The notes beneath the pieces are model-generated. The model ran no database searches and was not told where the DNA came from. It saw only the letters and a program-made list of their open reading frames with translations. Below, piece by piece: positions 17,814-27,147 of a DNA stretch of 64,000 nucleotides. The position numbers and the translations under genes were made by a program. Location: assembly GCA_040772685.1 (NCBI GenBank), contig JAXGXQ010000003.1, forward strand, positions 1 through 64,000, written 5' to 3'. The stretch's first letter is position 1. Every line of letters begins with the position of its first letter. Origin of the DNA: JAXGXQ01 sp040772685. Its GTDB lineage: Bacteria; Bacillota; Clostridia; Saccharofermentanales; UBA5734.

Positions 17814-19730
17814 TTGAAGCAACCCAAACCCGCGGCGGGTGCGACCGCCGAAGCGGCACAGCAAGAGCCTGGCATGACTACACTGCAAAAACCACCTTTG
17901 TCGCTGTTCCTTTCTTACTATAAACCGCATCGAAAGTTGCTGCTGCTTGATCTGCTGTGTGCTCTGGGCATTTCGTTGATCGACCTAGCCTTCCCAATGG
18001 CCACACGGCACGCTTTGCAGGTTATGCTGCCACAGGGTCTTTTCTGGCAGTTCTATTTGCTGATCGGCTCTTTCGTGTTGCTTTACCTGCTGCGCACTTT
18101 GATGCAATTCGTTATTACCTACTGGGGCCACTTATTGGGAGCAAGAATGGAAGCCGACATGCGCGGCGACCTGTTTTCGCATCTGCAAAAACTTTCTCAC
18201 CGTTTCTATGACGGAACCCGAACCGGCCAACTGATGTCGCGGGTTGTCAATGACTTGTTCGAAATCAGCGAGCTCGCTCACCATGGCCCTGAAGATCTAT
18301 TCATTTCGATACTGATGCTGGCTGGCAGTTTCATCGCGCTGATGTCAATCCAGTGGCGGCTGGCTATTGTCCTGTTTACAGCTATTCCACTGATTTTGGC
18401 TTTTGTGCTCCTGCAGCGACGCAATATGTCAAAGGCATCGAAAGAGGTAAAACAAAAGACCGGTGTTCTGAACGCTCAGCTGGAAAACAGCATTTCCGGC
18501 ATCCGCGTGGCTAAAGCGTTTACCAATGAAGAATTCGAAATCGAAAAATTTGGTGAAGATAATAACGCATTCAGGAATGCTAAACGCGGCTTTTACCATG
18601 CCATGGCAGTATTTCACAGCGTTATGAACGCGATGACAGGTATCCTTAACGTGATCGTTATTGGTGTCGGCGGGTTGCTGATCCAGAGACAACTTATGAG
18701 TTTCGCCGACCTTGTCGCTTTCACCCTTTATGTTGGAGCTTTTCTATCGCCGATTCAAAAGCTGGCAAACTTTGTCGAACAATACTCCGCCGGAATGGCT
18801 GGATTCACTCGCTTTGCCGAGTTAATGGCACTTGAGCCCGAAATTGTTGACGCACCGGATGCTGTTACGCTTGGTGATGTTAAAGGCGACATCAAATTCG
18901 AAGATGTCAGCTTTGCTTATAAAGAGGGCCAGACCATTCTGAACAACATTTCGCTCGATATTCCGGCAGGCAGCACCCTGGCACTGGTTGGGCCCTCGGG
19001 CGGCGGTAAAACAACACTATGCCACCTGATACCGCGTTTTTACGACGTTATCAGCGGCCGGATCACCCTGGACGGTATCGATATTGCCAAAATTAAGCTG
19101 TCATCCTTACGCGCAAGTATTGGAATAGTCCAGCAAGACGTGTTTTTGTTTGCCGGCAGTATATACGACAATATCCGTTATGGCCGCATCGATGCCAGCG
19201 AAGAGGAAGTAATCGCAGCCGCGCGTCAGGCTGAAATCCATGATTTTATCACAGGTCTTGCAGATGGCTATTTGACGGAAGTCGGGGAGCGCGGCATCCA
19301 GTTGTCCGGCGGCCAAAAACAGAGAGTCAGTATTGCCCGGATTTTTTTGAAAAACCCGCCGGTGCTGATTCTGGACGAAGCTACCTCAGCGCTTGACACA
19401 GAAACGGAATCTCGCATCCAGGCCTCGCTTGACCGATTGTCCGCGGGCCGCACCACTTTGGTTATAGCCCACCGGCTGACCACAGTCCGCCATGCCGACA
19501 GCATTGTAGTTATCGACGAGGAAGGGATCCGTGAAAGAGGAACCCACGCGGAATTGCTGGCCAGGGGCGGCACTTATGCCAGGCTCTGCCGGACTGCTTT
19601 CCGCCGCGATGAGCAGGACGGGCAGGACGAGAAGGCGGCTTTGTCCGCGGGTATGCTGATCAACGATACTGCAGACCCCACAGCTTGTGCTGTTGCAGAA
19701 ATGGAGAAGCCAGATGCCGGAACTGCCTGA
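17814..19730 (+). CDS. ABC exporter, fused membrane and ATPase domains (MsbA/LmrA type)
   Basis: Half-transporter of 638 residues with six membrane segments (about 45-340) followed by a nucleotide-binding domain with Walker A GPSGGGKTT, signature LSGGQKQR, Walker B VLILDEATSALD and H-loop IAHRLTT. Such proteins form homo- or heterodimers that export lipids, drugs or peptides; the substrate is not predictable. The start is a TTG with GGAGGAAAC six bases upstream; the next ATG (17875) lacks a site. A 45-residue C-terminal tail after the ATPase is acidic and low in complexity. Its end overlaps mutM by 17 bp. Confidence 0.88.
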   Translation: MKQPKPAAGATAEAAQQEPGMTTLQKPPLSLFLSYYKPHRKLLLLDLLCALGISLIDLAFPMATRHALQVMLPQGLFWQFYLLIGSFVLLYLLRTLMQFVITYWGHLLGARMEADMRGDLFSHLQKLSHRFYDGTRTGQLMSRVVNDLFEISELAHHGPEDLFISILMLAGSFIALMSIQWRLAIVLFTAIPLILAFVLLQRRNMSKASKEVKQKTGVLNAQLENSISGIRVAKAFTNEEFEIEKFGEDNNAFRNAKRGFYHAMAVFHSVMNAMTGILNVIVIGVGGLLIQRQLMSFADLVAFTLYVGAFLSPIQKLANFVEQYSAGMAGFTRFAELMALEPEIVDAPDAVTLGDVKGDIKFEDVSFAYKEGQTILNNISLDIPAGSTLALVGPSGGGKTTLCHLIPRFYDVISGRITLDGIDIAKIKLSSLRASIGIVQQDVFLFAGSIYDNIRYGRIDASEEEVIAAARQAEIHDFITGLADGYLTEVGERGIQLSGGQKQRVSIARIFLKNPPVLILDEATSALDTETESRIQASLDRLSAGRTTLVIAHRLTTVRHADSIVVIDEEGIRERGTHAELLARGGTYARLCRTAFRRDEQDGQDEKAALSAGMLINDTADPTACAVAEMEKPDAGTA

Positions 19731-20535
19731 AGTAGAAACCGTACGCACCAGTCTTCTGCCGCACATTCTCAACAAGCGCATCGCGAATGTGAAAGTCTGG
19801 CGTAAAGATGTATTGCTTTCTGAGCCTTCACTTTTAGAAGGCCGGATTATTACCGGCGCTGATCGTCGCGGCAAATACCTGATCCTGCTGTTTGATGACG
19901 ACAGCCGCTTAATGCTGCATTTACGCATGACCGGACGCTTAACTTACAACGAAATTTGCCCGGCACCGGAAAAACATACTCATGTGCAATTGCTGTTGGA
20001 ACCGGCAGGCTGCTTATCCTGGACAGATGTGCGCAGATTTGGCCGCTTGCAGCAATTCGCACCTGGAGAGAAGCTGGCAGGCACTGCTTTTGGCGGGCTT
20101 GAGCAACTGGGTCCGGAACCTGTTGCCAGTGAAATTACAATTGAATATCTGGAAGCCGTATGTAAGCGTCATGCCAAAGCTTCAATAAAGGCCTTACTTT
20201 TGAACCAGCAGGTAATTGCCGGCCTGGGTAATATTTATGCTGATGAAATTCTGTTTCAGGCAGGAATCCACCCCGCTCGTGCCGCTGGTTCGCTTAATCA
20301 CATTGAACTGGCTTCATTGGCAGAAGCAATCCCCGACGTTATCGCCCGCGCGATCAATCAAAGAGGGACAACTTTCCGCGATTATGTTGATGGTGAAATG
20401 CGGGCAGGTGGGTTTCAGAGAAGCTTGTGCGTTTATGGACGCAAAGGCGAACTCTGCACTGTATGCGCTACAAAAATCGAATGCATGCGCCTGGCCGGCA
20501 GAACTACTTGTTTCTGCCCGGGTTGCCAACGTTAA
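19714..20535 (+). CDS. mutM: Formamidopyrimidine-DNA glycosylase
   Basis: Base-excision repair enzyme that removes 8-oxoguanine and ring-opened purines and nicks the strand. The start must be at MPELPEVE because the proline after the initiator methionine is the catalytic nucleophile; GGAG lies seven bases upstream, inside the end of the ABC exporter gene. Glu at position 3 and Lys in the HLRMTGRL region context are kept. The C-terminal zinc finger has its four cysteines (LCTVC and CFCPGCQ). Length of 273 residues is normal. A hairpin at 20575-20598 follows. Confidence 0.96.
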   Translation: MPELPEVETVRTSLLPHILNKRIANVKVWRKDVLLSEPSLLEGRIITGADRRGKYLILLFDDDSRLMLHLRMTGRLTYNEICPAPEKHTHVQLLLEPAGCLSWTDVRRFGRLQQFAPGEKLAGTAFGGLEQLGPEPVASEITIEYLEAVCKRHAKASIKALLLNQQVIAGLGNIYADEILFQAGIHPARAAGSLNHIELASLAEAIPDVIARAINQRGTTFRDYVDGEMRAGGFQRSLCVYGRKGELCTVCATKIECMRLAGRTTCFCPGCQR

Positions 20536-20574
20536 GTGTTGAATAATCCAGTTAATCGGGTGCGAACATAATAA

Positions 20575-20598
20575 GAATCCTGCCTTTCAGCAGGATTC
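20575..20598. terminator. Convergent terminator between mutM and ferredoxin
   Basis: Perfect 9-bp stem GAATCCTGC/GCAGGATTC with a 6-nt loop, between two converging genes. The T tract is weak on both sides (AAATTTTATTTT on plus after a short gap, TTATTATG on minus), so it may serve both directions at moderate strength. Confidence 0.6.
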
Positions 20599-20652
20599 CG
20601 GGACAAATTTTATTTTAGGTGACGCTGAATTTTTGTGTAGCTGACGCCAAAT

Positions 20653-20844
20653 TTAATCTTCGATTGTTATGGCGGCTACCGGACATGAATCAGCAGCTTC
20701 CTGAGCGTTAGCTTCTTCTTCTTCAGGAATCACATCAACTATAACGCAGGCAAGTTCTTCGTCATCCATTTCAAAAACGGCGGGGCAAATTTCAGCGCAG
20801 AGGCCGCAGCCGATGCAGGTGTCGCGATCTACAATTGCTTTCAT
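20653..20844 (-). CDS. Single-cluster [4Fe-4S] ferredoxin
   Basis: A 63-residue acidic electron carrier. It has CIGCGLCAEICP near residue 10 and SCPVAAI near the C-terminus, separated by an acidic loop, the pattern of Thermotoga-type monocluster ferredoxins. The start is placed at the ATG with AGAGG eight bases upstream; an ATG two codons earlier is too close to that site. It could serve the [FeFe] hydrogenase, but no operon link exists. Confidence 0.9.
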   Translation of the reverse strand: MKAIVDRDTCIGCGLCAEICPAVFEMDDEELACVIVDVIPEEEEANAQEAADSCPVAAITIED

Positions 20845-21070
20845 TTTCATTACCTCTCTAATTTTATTTTTCAGACACAAAAGGTATATTCTGGTGTTAT
20901 TGTAGCGCCAACTTCAGGAGCAAACAAGGCATGTCAGCCATATTTCTTTGCCTTAATCACTGTGTTATCATAAGTATGTTCCAGCGGCCTGTTCTGCACT
21001 GACTTTTGCTATACAAGCCACCACGAAATATTCCCCAATTAGAGGCTCAATCAGGAGGAGGATCAATTAC

Positions 21071-22297
21071 ATGGATCTGTTTCAGAAGTGCCAAGATTTT
21101 ACTCGCGTAAAAACCGCGATTGAATACGGCTTATACCCCTACTTCCACATGCTGAATTCTGGCCAGGACACGGAAGTCCTGATGGAAGGAAAACGTACCC
21201 TGATGTTCGGTTCGAACAACTATCTGGGTCTCACTTCCGACGAGCGCGTTAAGGAAGCAGCAATCAAAGCAGTGGAAAAGTATGGTTCCGGCTGTTCAGG
21301 CTCGCGTTTTCTTAACGGCACTCTTGATATCCATTGTGAACTGGAAGAAGCGCTCGCTGATTTTCTGCAAAAAGAAGACGCTCTCGTAGTTTCGACAGGT
21401 TTTCAAACCAATCTTTCGATACTCTCCGCTATCGCGGGCCGCGGCGACTATATCCTGTCCGACTCGCTAAACCACGCCAGTATCATTGACGGCACAAGGC
21501 TTTCCCTCGCGAAAACTTATAAATACAAGCATAGTGACATGGAGGATCTGGAGCGGCTGCTGCAACTTTGTTCAGCCGATGAAAAAGGCGGCATCCTGAT
21601 TGTTACAGACGGTGTTTTCAGCATGGAAGGCGAAATCTGCGACCTGCCTGGGATAGTCCGTCTGGCACGAAAATACGGCGCCAGGGTTATGCTTGATGAT
21701 GCTCACTCCATAGGTGTTCTGGGCGAACACGGCCGGGGCACAGCTGAATATTTCGGTCTAAATGACGATGTCGACATTATCATGAACACCTTTTCCAAAA
21801 CACTTGCTTCCCTTGGCGGCTGTATTGCAGCCAGTGAATCCGTCATCAACTACATTAAGCATAATGCCCGCCCATTTATCTTCAGCGCCAGTATCCCCCC
21901 TGCTCAAATCGCAGCAGCGCGGGAATCGTTGCGCATACTGGAAAATGAGCCTCAGCGTGTCCGCCGCTTAAACGAAATCGCAGCCTACATGAAGAAAGGT
22001 TTACAGAGCCTGGAGCATGTTACCGTACGCGAAAGCGGCAACGAAATTGTGCCGATAATTCCTGTACTTACCGGTTCGATTGGCCGTACTCTTTATACAG
22101 CGCGTGCACTGCTCGACAACGGGGTATATGTTAATCCGGTGCTGCCTCCGGCCGTTCCTGAAGATTCATGTTTGCTGCGTACAAGTTACACGGCCACACA
22201 TACCAACGAACAACTGGATGAGGGTATCGCTGTTTTCGGTGCGACTTTGTCAGCGATTGCAGCTGATACAAGTCTCGATATCGATATTTCATTCTAA
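21071..22297 (+). CDS. Alpha-oxoamine synthase (glycine C-acetyltransferase / serine palmitoyltransferase-like)
   Basis: PLP enzyme that joins an acyl-CoA to an amino acid with loss of CO2. Family marks are SNNYLGL, YGSGCSGSRFLNGTL, LNHASIIDG, LDDAHSIGVLG and the PLP-lysine motif TFSKTLASLGG. At 408 residues it has full length. The family includes KBL (threonine breakdown), BioF and serine palmitoyltransferase; the SGSRFLNGT and SLGG details resemble KBL/SPT more than BioF, but the substrate cannot be fixed by eye. No threonine dehydrogenase or biotin genes are next to it. GGAGG precedes the ATG. It is followed 14 bp later by a BusR-like regulator in the same transcript. Confidence 0.85.
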   Translation: MDLFQKCQDFTRVKTAIEYGLYPYFHMLNSGQDTEVLMEGKRTLMFGSNNYLGLTSDERVKEAAIKAVEKYGSGCSGSRFLNGTLDIHCELEEALADFLQKEDALVVSTGFQTNLSILSAIAGRGDYILSDSLNHASIIDGTRLSLAKTYKYKHSDMEDLERLLQLCSADEKGGILIVTDGVFSMEGEICDLPGIVRLARKYGARVMLDDAHSIGVLGEHGRGTAEYFGLNDDVDIIMNTFSKTLASLGGCIAASESVINYIKHNARPFIFSASIPPAQIAAARESLRILENEPQRVRRLNEIAAYMKKGLQSLEHVTVRESGNEIVPIIPVLTGSIGRTLYTARALLDNGVYVNPVLPPAVPEDSCLLRTSYTATHTNEQLDEGIAVFGATLSAIAADTSLDIDISF

Positions 22298-22311
22298 GCA
22301 GGCAGGTGGAT

Positions 22312-22950
22312 ATGTCGCAAAACTATGAACGGGTTTCTTTGCCCCGTTATCTTACGATCGCAGTTGATGTTGCCGAGCGCATCGCAGCTGGCCAGCTGCA
22401 GGTCGGCACGCGCTTAAGAGGCCGTTCGGTGTTAAGCTCGGAATACCAGGTTTCGCCGGAGACCATCCGCCGCTCCATGTCGCTGCTTGAAGACAAAGGG
22501 GTTGTCAGCGTTGTTGCCGGCAGCGGTATTAGGGTGGAAAGCAAAGAACGGGCGCAGAACTTTGTCCTTGGCTTTAAAGAGGACAAGATGGTTGCGGGAC
22601 TGCGCCGGCAGCTCGATTCCCTGGTGGAGCAGGAACGTCTGCTGCAAGAGCAGATCCGTAACTTGACAGCGCAGCTGATTGATCTTTATAAGTATCGGCG
22701 CGGCGACCTGGTTACCCCTGTTGAGGTGGATGTTCCCTCCGATTCTCACATTGTCGGCAAATCAATCGCTGACTGTGATTTCTGGCACAACACCGGCGCT
22801 ACCATCATTGCGGTAATGCATAAAGGCGAGCTGATCCTTTCTCCGGGGCCTTATTACGTTTTCTCTGAAGATGACCGCCTGCTGTTGGTTGGAGATGAAC
22901 ACGTTATTGAACGGCTGAACAGCTACCTGCTTGGTTTGCTTAATACTTAA
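22312..22950 (+). CDS. GntR-type regulator with RCK_C (TrkA_C) domain, BusR-like
   Basis: Transcription factor of 212 residues. Residues about 8-80 form a GntR winged helix (SSEYQVSPETIRRSMSLLEDKGVVSVVAGSGIRV); residues about 90-125 form a coiled coil (LRRQLDSLVEQERLLQEQIRNLTAQ); the rest is an RCK_C/TrkA_C domain (EVDVPSDSHIVGKSIADCDFW to DDRLLLVGDEHVIERL). This order is that of BusR of lactococci and streptococci, where the RCK_C part binds c-di-AMP and controls osmolyte uptake. c-di-AMP sensing here is inference. No betaine transporter lies nearby; the only co-transcribed gene is the alpha-oxoamine synthase. The start is taken as the ATG at 22312; a GTG two codons earlier is possible. Confidence 0.8.
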   Translation: MSQNYERVSLPRYLTIAVDVAERIAAGQLQVGTRLRGRSVLSSEYQVSPETIRRSMSLLEDKGVVSVVAGSGIRVESKERAQNFVLGFKEDKMVAGLRRQLDSLVEQERLLQEQIRNLTAQLIDLYKYRRGDLVTPVEVDVPSDSHIVGKSIADCDFWHNTGATIIAVMHKGELILSPGPYYVFSEDDRLLLVGDEHVIERLNSYLLGLLNT

Positions 22951-23058
22951 TTGCAGAAATTATCTGAAGCTGACGGAGAAACTGACATATTCAGTTTAAA
23001 CTTGCCGGCAGGAAAGCCCGCACCCTGCTGACTGGCAAAAAAATCAACGTTATCAACA

Positions 23059-23090
23059 AACGGCTGCCTCAAGTGCTTGAGGCAGCCGTT
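23059..23090. terminator. Strong bidirectional terminator
   Basis: Perfect 15-bp stem AACGGCTGCCTCAAG/CTTGAGGCAGCCGTT with a 2-nt centre between the BusR-like gene (plus) and the E1 gene (minus). T-rich sequence follows on the plus strand (GTTGTTTAC). Confidence 0.8.
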
Positions 23091-23134
23091 GTTTACTTTG
23101 ACAGGCGTTGTTTACTTTGACAGGCATTGTTTAC
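23088..23134 (+). repeat. Short tandem duplication next to terminator
   Basis: The 19-mer GTTGTTTACTTTGACAGGC occurs twice head to tail (23088-23106 and 23107-23125), followed by a third partial copy ATTGTTTAC. The first copy begins inside the terminator stem, which suggests slippage duplication of the terminator tail. Confidence 0.9.
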
Positions 23135-23162
23135 GGGCATCTTTTGCAGTTAAATACCGCTT

Positions 23163-25640
23163 TTACACACCCAGGCGGGCACGGCGCATCATTTCCACAT
23201 CAGTGAAGCTGCGGCCGGCGACATGGCCTTTAAGCGGCTGGATGCGCTCATGGTACACGTCAATGAACCAGTCAGGCTGCGGGAAAAACTCGCTTTCAAA
23301 CTCGAAGGCCGGGGTTATCCAGTTGCGTGAGCCAAGCACGACCACCGGAGCGTCAAGGCTGTCGAAGCACAGGTCGCTGATATTCCGGGCCAGGTCATTA
23401 AGGAAGGAACCACGTTCGCAGGCGTCGCCTGTGACGATAATCTTACCGGTTTTCTTAACAGACTCAACCACTGGAGCGTAGTTGAACGGCACCAGTGAAC
23501 GGGCGTCTATGATTTCGACACTGACGCCATATTCCTTTTCGAATATCTCAGCGGCTTCCAGAGCTCTGTATAAAGTCGCGCCGATGGAAAGAATCGTCAG
23601 ATCCTTACCGGTTTTCTTGACGTCAGGTTCGCCGATAGCAATTTCGTAGCTTTCAACCGGCACGCCGCCCTCATGGAACTGTTCAGCGGCATCATAGATG
23701 CGCTGGCTTTCAAAGAACACAACAGGATCAGTGCCGTTAAGGGCTGCGGTCATCAGGCCTTTGGCGTCGTAGGGCGTTGCCGGGAAGACAACCTTGAGAC
23801 CTGGGATATGGGTACAAAGAGAGGTCCAGTCCTGTGAATGCTGGGCGCCGTACTTGGAACCGACAGAAACACGGAGTACGATCGGCATCTTCAAGATACC
23901 GGCCGACATTGCCTGCCATTTCGGCATTTGGTTGAGGACCTCGTCACCGGCGCAGCCGAGGAAGTCAGCATACATCAGCTCAACAATTGCCCGGCCGCCG
24001 CTCATGGCATAACCAACCGCAGAACCGACTATGGCGCCTTCGGCAATCGGGGTGTTAAACAGACGGTGATAAGGAACTGCTTCAGTCAGACCGCGGTAGA
24101 CAGCAAACGCGCCGCCCCAGTCACGGTTTTCTTCACCATAGGCAATAAGGGTGGGGTCTTCGTAGAATTTGTCCAGGATCGGCTCAAATAAAGCGTCACG
24201 CAACTGATAGACTTTGTTCTTGGAGACCTTGTTGCCTTCGGCGTCAATATAGAAACGTTCCTTCTTGGCAATCTGCTTCACACGCGGGTTATCCTCACGC
24301 TTTTGCAGCATATCAGGTTCGCGGTCATCCATCTTAGGCATGTGCTGGTTAGAAAGCATCAGTTTTTCAATCGCGTCGGGCTCTGTGGAGAGGTTCATCC
24401 GCGGTGAGACAACTGGATCGATCGCCAGGGCGACAGCCTGCGTTACAGTCTTGACGACAAATTCGTCGAGAGCAGTGAAATCAGATTCAGAAGCTACGCC
24501 GGCTTCAATAACTTCAGCTTTGAAAGATTTGATCGAATCGACACCCATCCACAATTCTTTTTCTTCCTGCGTACGATAACTGTCAGCGTCTGAAGGTGAA
24601 TGGCCGCTGAAACGATAGGTAAGAGTATCCAGCAGTACCGGGCCACGCTTGTCGTGCAGAATTGCGAGCTTGCGCTCCATGGCGTCAATAACCGCGAGCG
24701 GATTATAGCCGTCAATCCGCTCCGCATGCATCTGTTCAGGATTAACACCGGCGCCGATACGGGCAAGCATATCATAGCCCATGGTTTCGCCCCTGGTTTG
24801 ACCGCCCATACCATACTGATTGTTCATGATATTGAACAGGATCGGCAGACCGCCCTTCATATCGCCTTCCCAGAGCTTACGATACTGGTCCATAGCCGCG
24901 AGTGTCATGCCTTCCCAGACGGGACCGCGGGCTGTTGCGCCGTCACCGATATTGCAGATAACGATGCCCGGCTTGCGGTTGATTTTTTTGTAAAGCGCAC
25001 CGCCGACAGAAATATCACCTGAGCCTCCGACAATAGCATTGTTCGGATAAATGCCGAATGGTTGGAAGAAGGCGTGCATCGAGCCGCCGAGGCCGCGATG
25101 GAAACCGGTGTCTTTGGCAAATATTTCTGCCAAAGCGCCGTAGATCAGGAAATCAATCGCCAGTTCTTTAACCGTGCGGTCTTTGCCTTTGTTGGCTGCT
25201 TCTACTACTTTCCAGGTGACGCCGCCAAGGAAGTTTTCCATGATATCGAGCAGTTCCTGGTCAGAAAGCTTTTCAATAGCCGACATGCCTTTGGCAATAA
25301 TCTCACCGTGACTGCGGTGCGAACCGAAAATTACGTCGTCTTTGGTCAACAGAAAGGCCTGGCCGACGGCAGCGGCTTCCTGACCCAGTGACAGGTGGGC
25401 GGGACCTGGATTGTTGTATTCCAGGCCATTGTAGGCGTTGGTTGTTTTGATTGAGTTCAGCATGGTTTCAAATTCACGGATCATAAGCATGTCGCGGTAG
25501 ATTCGCAGGAAATCTTCCTTGCTGTACTTTTTCTTTTCATCAGAAGCTGTTTTTTGATACTGATTCACAGGAATATCCTGGAACTTGATCCAGCCCGACT
25601 TTCTGACATCTTTTGGATCAATAGGTAATTGCTTGGCCAT
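23163..25640 (-). CDS. 2-oxoacid dehydrogenase E1, fused alpha and beta subunits
   Basis: Thiamine-diphosphate enzyme that decarboxylates a 2-oxoacid and loads the acyl group on E2 lipoate. The first half (to about residue 430) is an E1-alpha with the ThDP motif GDGATARG ending in IMNN and the HRSHGEIIAKG segment. The second half (from about 470) is a transketolase-like E1-beta (YGEENRDWGGAF, NTPIAEGAIVGSAVGYA, ending MMRRARLGV). The 825-residue fusion replaces the usual two genes. Substrate (pyruvate, branched 2-oxoacid or acetoin) is not fixed; the neighbouring lipoate ligase does not decide it. GGAGG precedes the ATG. It is the last gene of the E2-E3-E1 operon. Confidence 0.88.
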   Translation of the reverse strand: MAKQLPIDPKDVRKSGWIKFQDIPVNQYQKTASDEKKKYSKEDFLRIYRDMLMIREFETMLNSIKTTNAYNGLEYNNPGPAHLSLGQEAAAVGQAFLLTKDDVIFGSHRSHGEIIAKGMSAIEKLSDQELLDIMENFLGGVTWKVVEAANKGKDRTVKELAIDFLIYGALAEIFAKDTGFHRGLGGSMHAFFQPFGIYPNNAIVGGSGDISVGGALYKKINRKPGIVICNIGDGATARGPVWEGMTLAAMDQYRKLWEGDMKGGLPILFNIMNNQYGMGGQTRGETMGYDMLARIGAGVNPEQMHAERIDGYNPLAVIDAMERKLAILHDKRGPVLLDTLTYRFSGHSPSDADSYRTQEEKELWMGVDSIKSFKAEVIEAGVASESDFTALDEFVVKTVTQAVALAIDPVVSPRMNLSTEPDAIEKLMLSNQHMPKMDDREPDMLQKREDNPRVKQIAKKERFYIDAEGNKVSKNKVYQLRDALFEPILDKFYEDPTLIAYGEENRDWGGAFAVYRGLTEAVPYHRLFNTPIAEGAIVGSAVGYAMSGGRAIVELMYADFLGCAGDEVLNQMPKWQAMSAGILKMPIVLRVSVGSKYGAQHSQDWTSLCTHIPGLKVVFPATPYDAKGLMTAALNGTDPVVFFESQRIYDAAEQFHEGGVPVESYEIAIGEPDVKKTGKDLTILSIGATLYRALEAAEIFEKEYGVSVEIIDARSLVPFNYAPVVESVKKTGKIIVTGDACERGSFLNDLARNISDLCFDSLDAPVVVLGSRNWITPAFEFESEFFPQPDWFIDVYHERIQPLKGHVAGRSFTDVEMMRRARLGV

Positions 25641-25662
25641 ATGGTCTCCTCCGGTCTAATTT

Positions 25663-25676
25663 GCGCCAGCTGGCGC
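25663..25676. repeat. Perfect 14-bp palindrome in the E3-E1 gap
   Basis: GCGCCAGCTGGCGC, fully self-complementary, 22 bp before the E1 start codon on the minus strand in the 103-bp gap between lpdA and E1. It may fold as a short hairpin that affects E1 translation or processing; function unknown. Confidence 0.7.
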
Positions 25677-25743
25677 TCTAATTACTTCTCACTTTAAAAA
25701 TCTTCTGGCTATTAATAATTCAAATCTTCAACAAAACCACTAC

Positions 25744-27135
25744 TCAGCCTTTGTACTGAAAAATCGCTTCGCGGATAATTTCTGCTACAGTTGGATGCGG
25801 GAAGATGAATTCCTTGATATCGTCGATCCGCATCTCCGTTTCTACAAGCATGCCGGCAGCAATAATTATTTCTGAGGCATAAAGCCCGAGCATATGACAG
25901 CCGATCAAACACTTATGCACCGGGTCGATCAACAGTTTTATAACTCCGTCGGTATCTTCGCTTTCCGCCAGATAGCGGCCGCTGAAGCCCATAGGGATCA
26001 TAACCTTGTCGTAGGCTATGCCTTTTGCAGCGCAGGTTTCTTCGGTTTCACCAACGAATGCCATTTCCGGGTTGGTATAAATTACTGAAGGCATCGCCTG
26101 GTAACGCATTTGGTCTTTCTTGCCCAGGATTGTGTTGACTGCAACTTCGGCCTCACGGTATGCGGCATGGGCAAGCATCCAGACGCCATTGACATCGCCA
26201 ACAGCGTAAACACCCGGGACGTTGGTCAGGCCGTGGTTGTCGGTCACAATGTGGCCGCGTTCGACCATTACACCCAGATTCTCAAGCCCAAAGCCCTTAG
26301 TGACAGCACGGCGGCCAACGCTCATCAGCACTTTGGCAGCAGGAACCTGTTGCTCGGCACCATCAGGATCCTTGAAGGAAACCTGACCGCCGCCAACTGC
26401 GGTTACCTGGCTGTTAAGATGGAAGGTAATACCTTTTTTCTCAAAATTCTTCTGCAGGATCGTTACCAGTTCGCGGTCAGCTGCGCCGGCAATATGGTCG
26501 AGCATTTCAATCACAGTAACTTTGCTGCCGACGGTGTTGTAGTAAGCGGCCATTTCGAGCCCGATAACACCACCGCCCACAACCACGAGCGTTTCAGGGA
26601 TCTCTGTTAATTCAAGTATTTCCCGGTTTGTCAGTACTGTACCGTCAGCCAGACCATCCTTGACGCCTGGAATCGGCGGCACGATGGCTTCGGAACCAGT
26701 TGCAATAATCAGCTGTTTGCCTTCGTAGACGGTTTTTTCTGCTGCGTCAGCAGTGGCGCTGACTGCAAGCTTGATCACACCGTTTTCCCGGCCAAGAATG
26801 GTACCGAATCCTTCGACAACTTCCACACCATTCTTTTTTAGTGTGTTTTTCACGCCGCCGACGAGTCTCTTGACAACTCTGTTTTTACGTTTCACGACTG
26901 CAGCCTGGTCAAGGCGGGCATTTTCGCTGATAACACCGAATTTTTCGCCATTGGCAGCATGGTCGTACATTTTTGCGCTGTTGAGCAAGGCTTTTGAAGG
27001 CACACAGCCTTCGTTCAGGCAAACACCGCCGATGTATTGCTTTTCAATCAACAGGACGGAAAGGCCAGCTCCGCCGGCACGTTCGGCTGCCAGATAACCA
27101 CCTGGTCCGCCACCCAGAACAATAAGATCAAACAT
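25744..27135 (-). CDS. lpdA: Dihydrolipoyl dehydrogenase (E3)
   Basis: FAD enzyme that reoxidises dihydrolipoamide using NAD+. N-terminal FAD site GGGPGGYLAAERA, redox disulfide GGVCLNEGCVPSK, NAD site VGGGVIGLEMA, second FAD segment YAVGDVNG and the C-terminal His-Glu pair in FPHPTVAEIIREA are all present. At 463 residues it has normal length. It follows E2 by 12 bp and precedes E1, so it belongs to this complex rather than to a glycine cleavage system. Confidence 0.95.
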   Translation of the reverse strand: MFDLIVLGGGPGGYLAAERAGGAGLSVLLIEKQYIGGVCLNEGCVPSKALLNSAKMYDHAANGEKFGVISENARLDQAAVVKRKNRVVKRLVGGVKNTLKKNGVEVVEGFGTILGRENGVIKLAVSATADAAEKTVYEGKQLIIATGSEAIVPPIPGVKDGLADGTVLTNREILELTEIPETLVVVGGGVIGLEMAAYYNTVGSKVTVIEMLDHIAGAADRELVTILQKNFEKKGITFHLNSQVTAVGGGQVSFKDPDGAEQQVPAAKVLMSVGRRAVTKGFGLENLGVMVERGHIVTDNHGLTNVPGVYAVGDVNGVWMLAHAAYREAEVAVNTILGKKDQMRYQAMPSVIYTNPEMAFVGETEETCAAKGIAYDKVMIPMGFSGRYLAESEDTDGVIKLLIDPVHKCLIGCHMLGLYASEIIIAAGMLVETEMRIDDIKEFIFPHPTVAEIIREAIFQYKG

Positions 27136-27147
27136 CTGCTTACCTCC

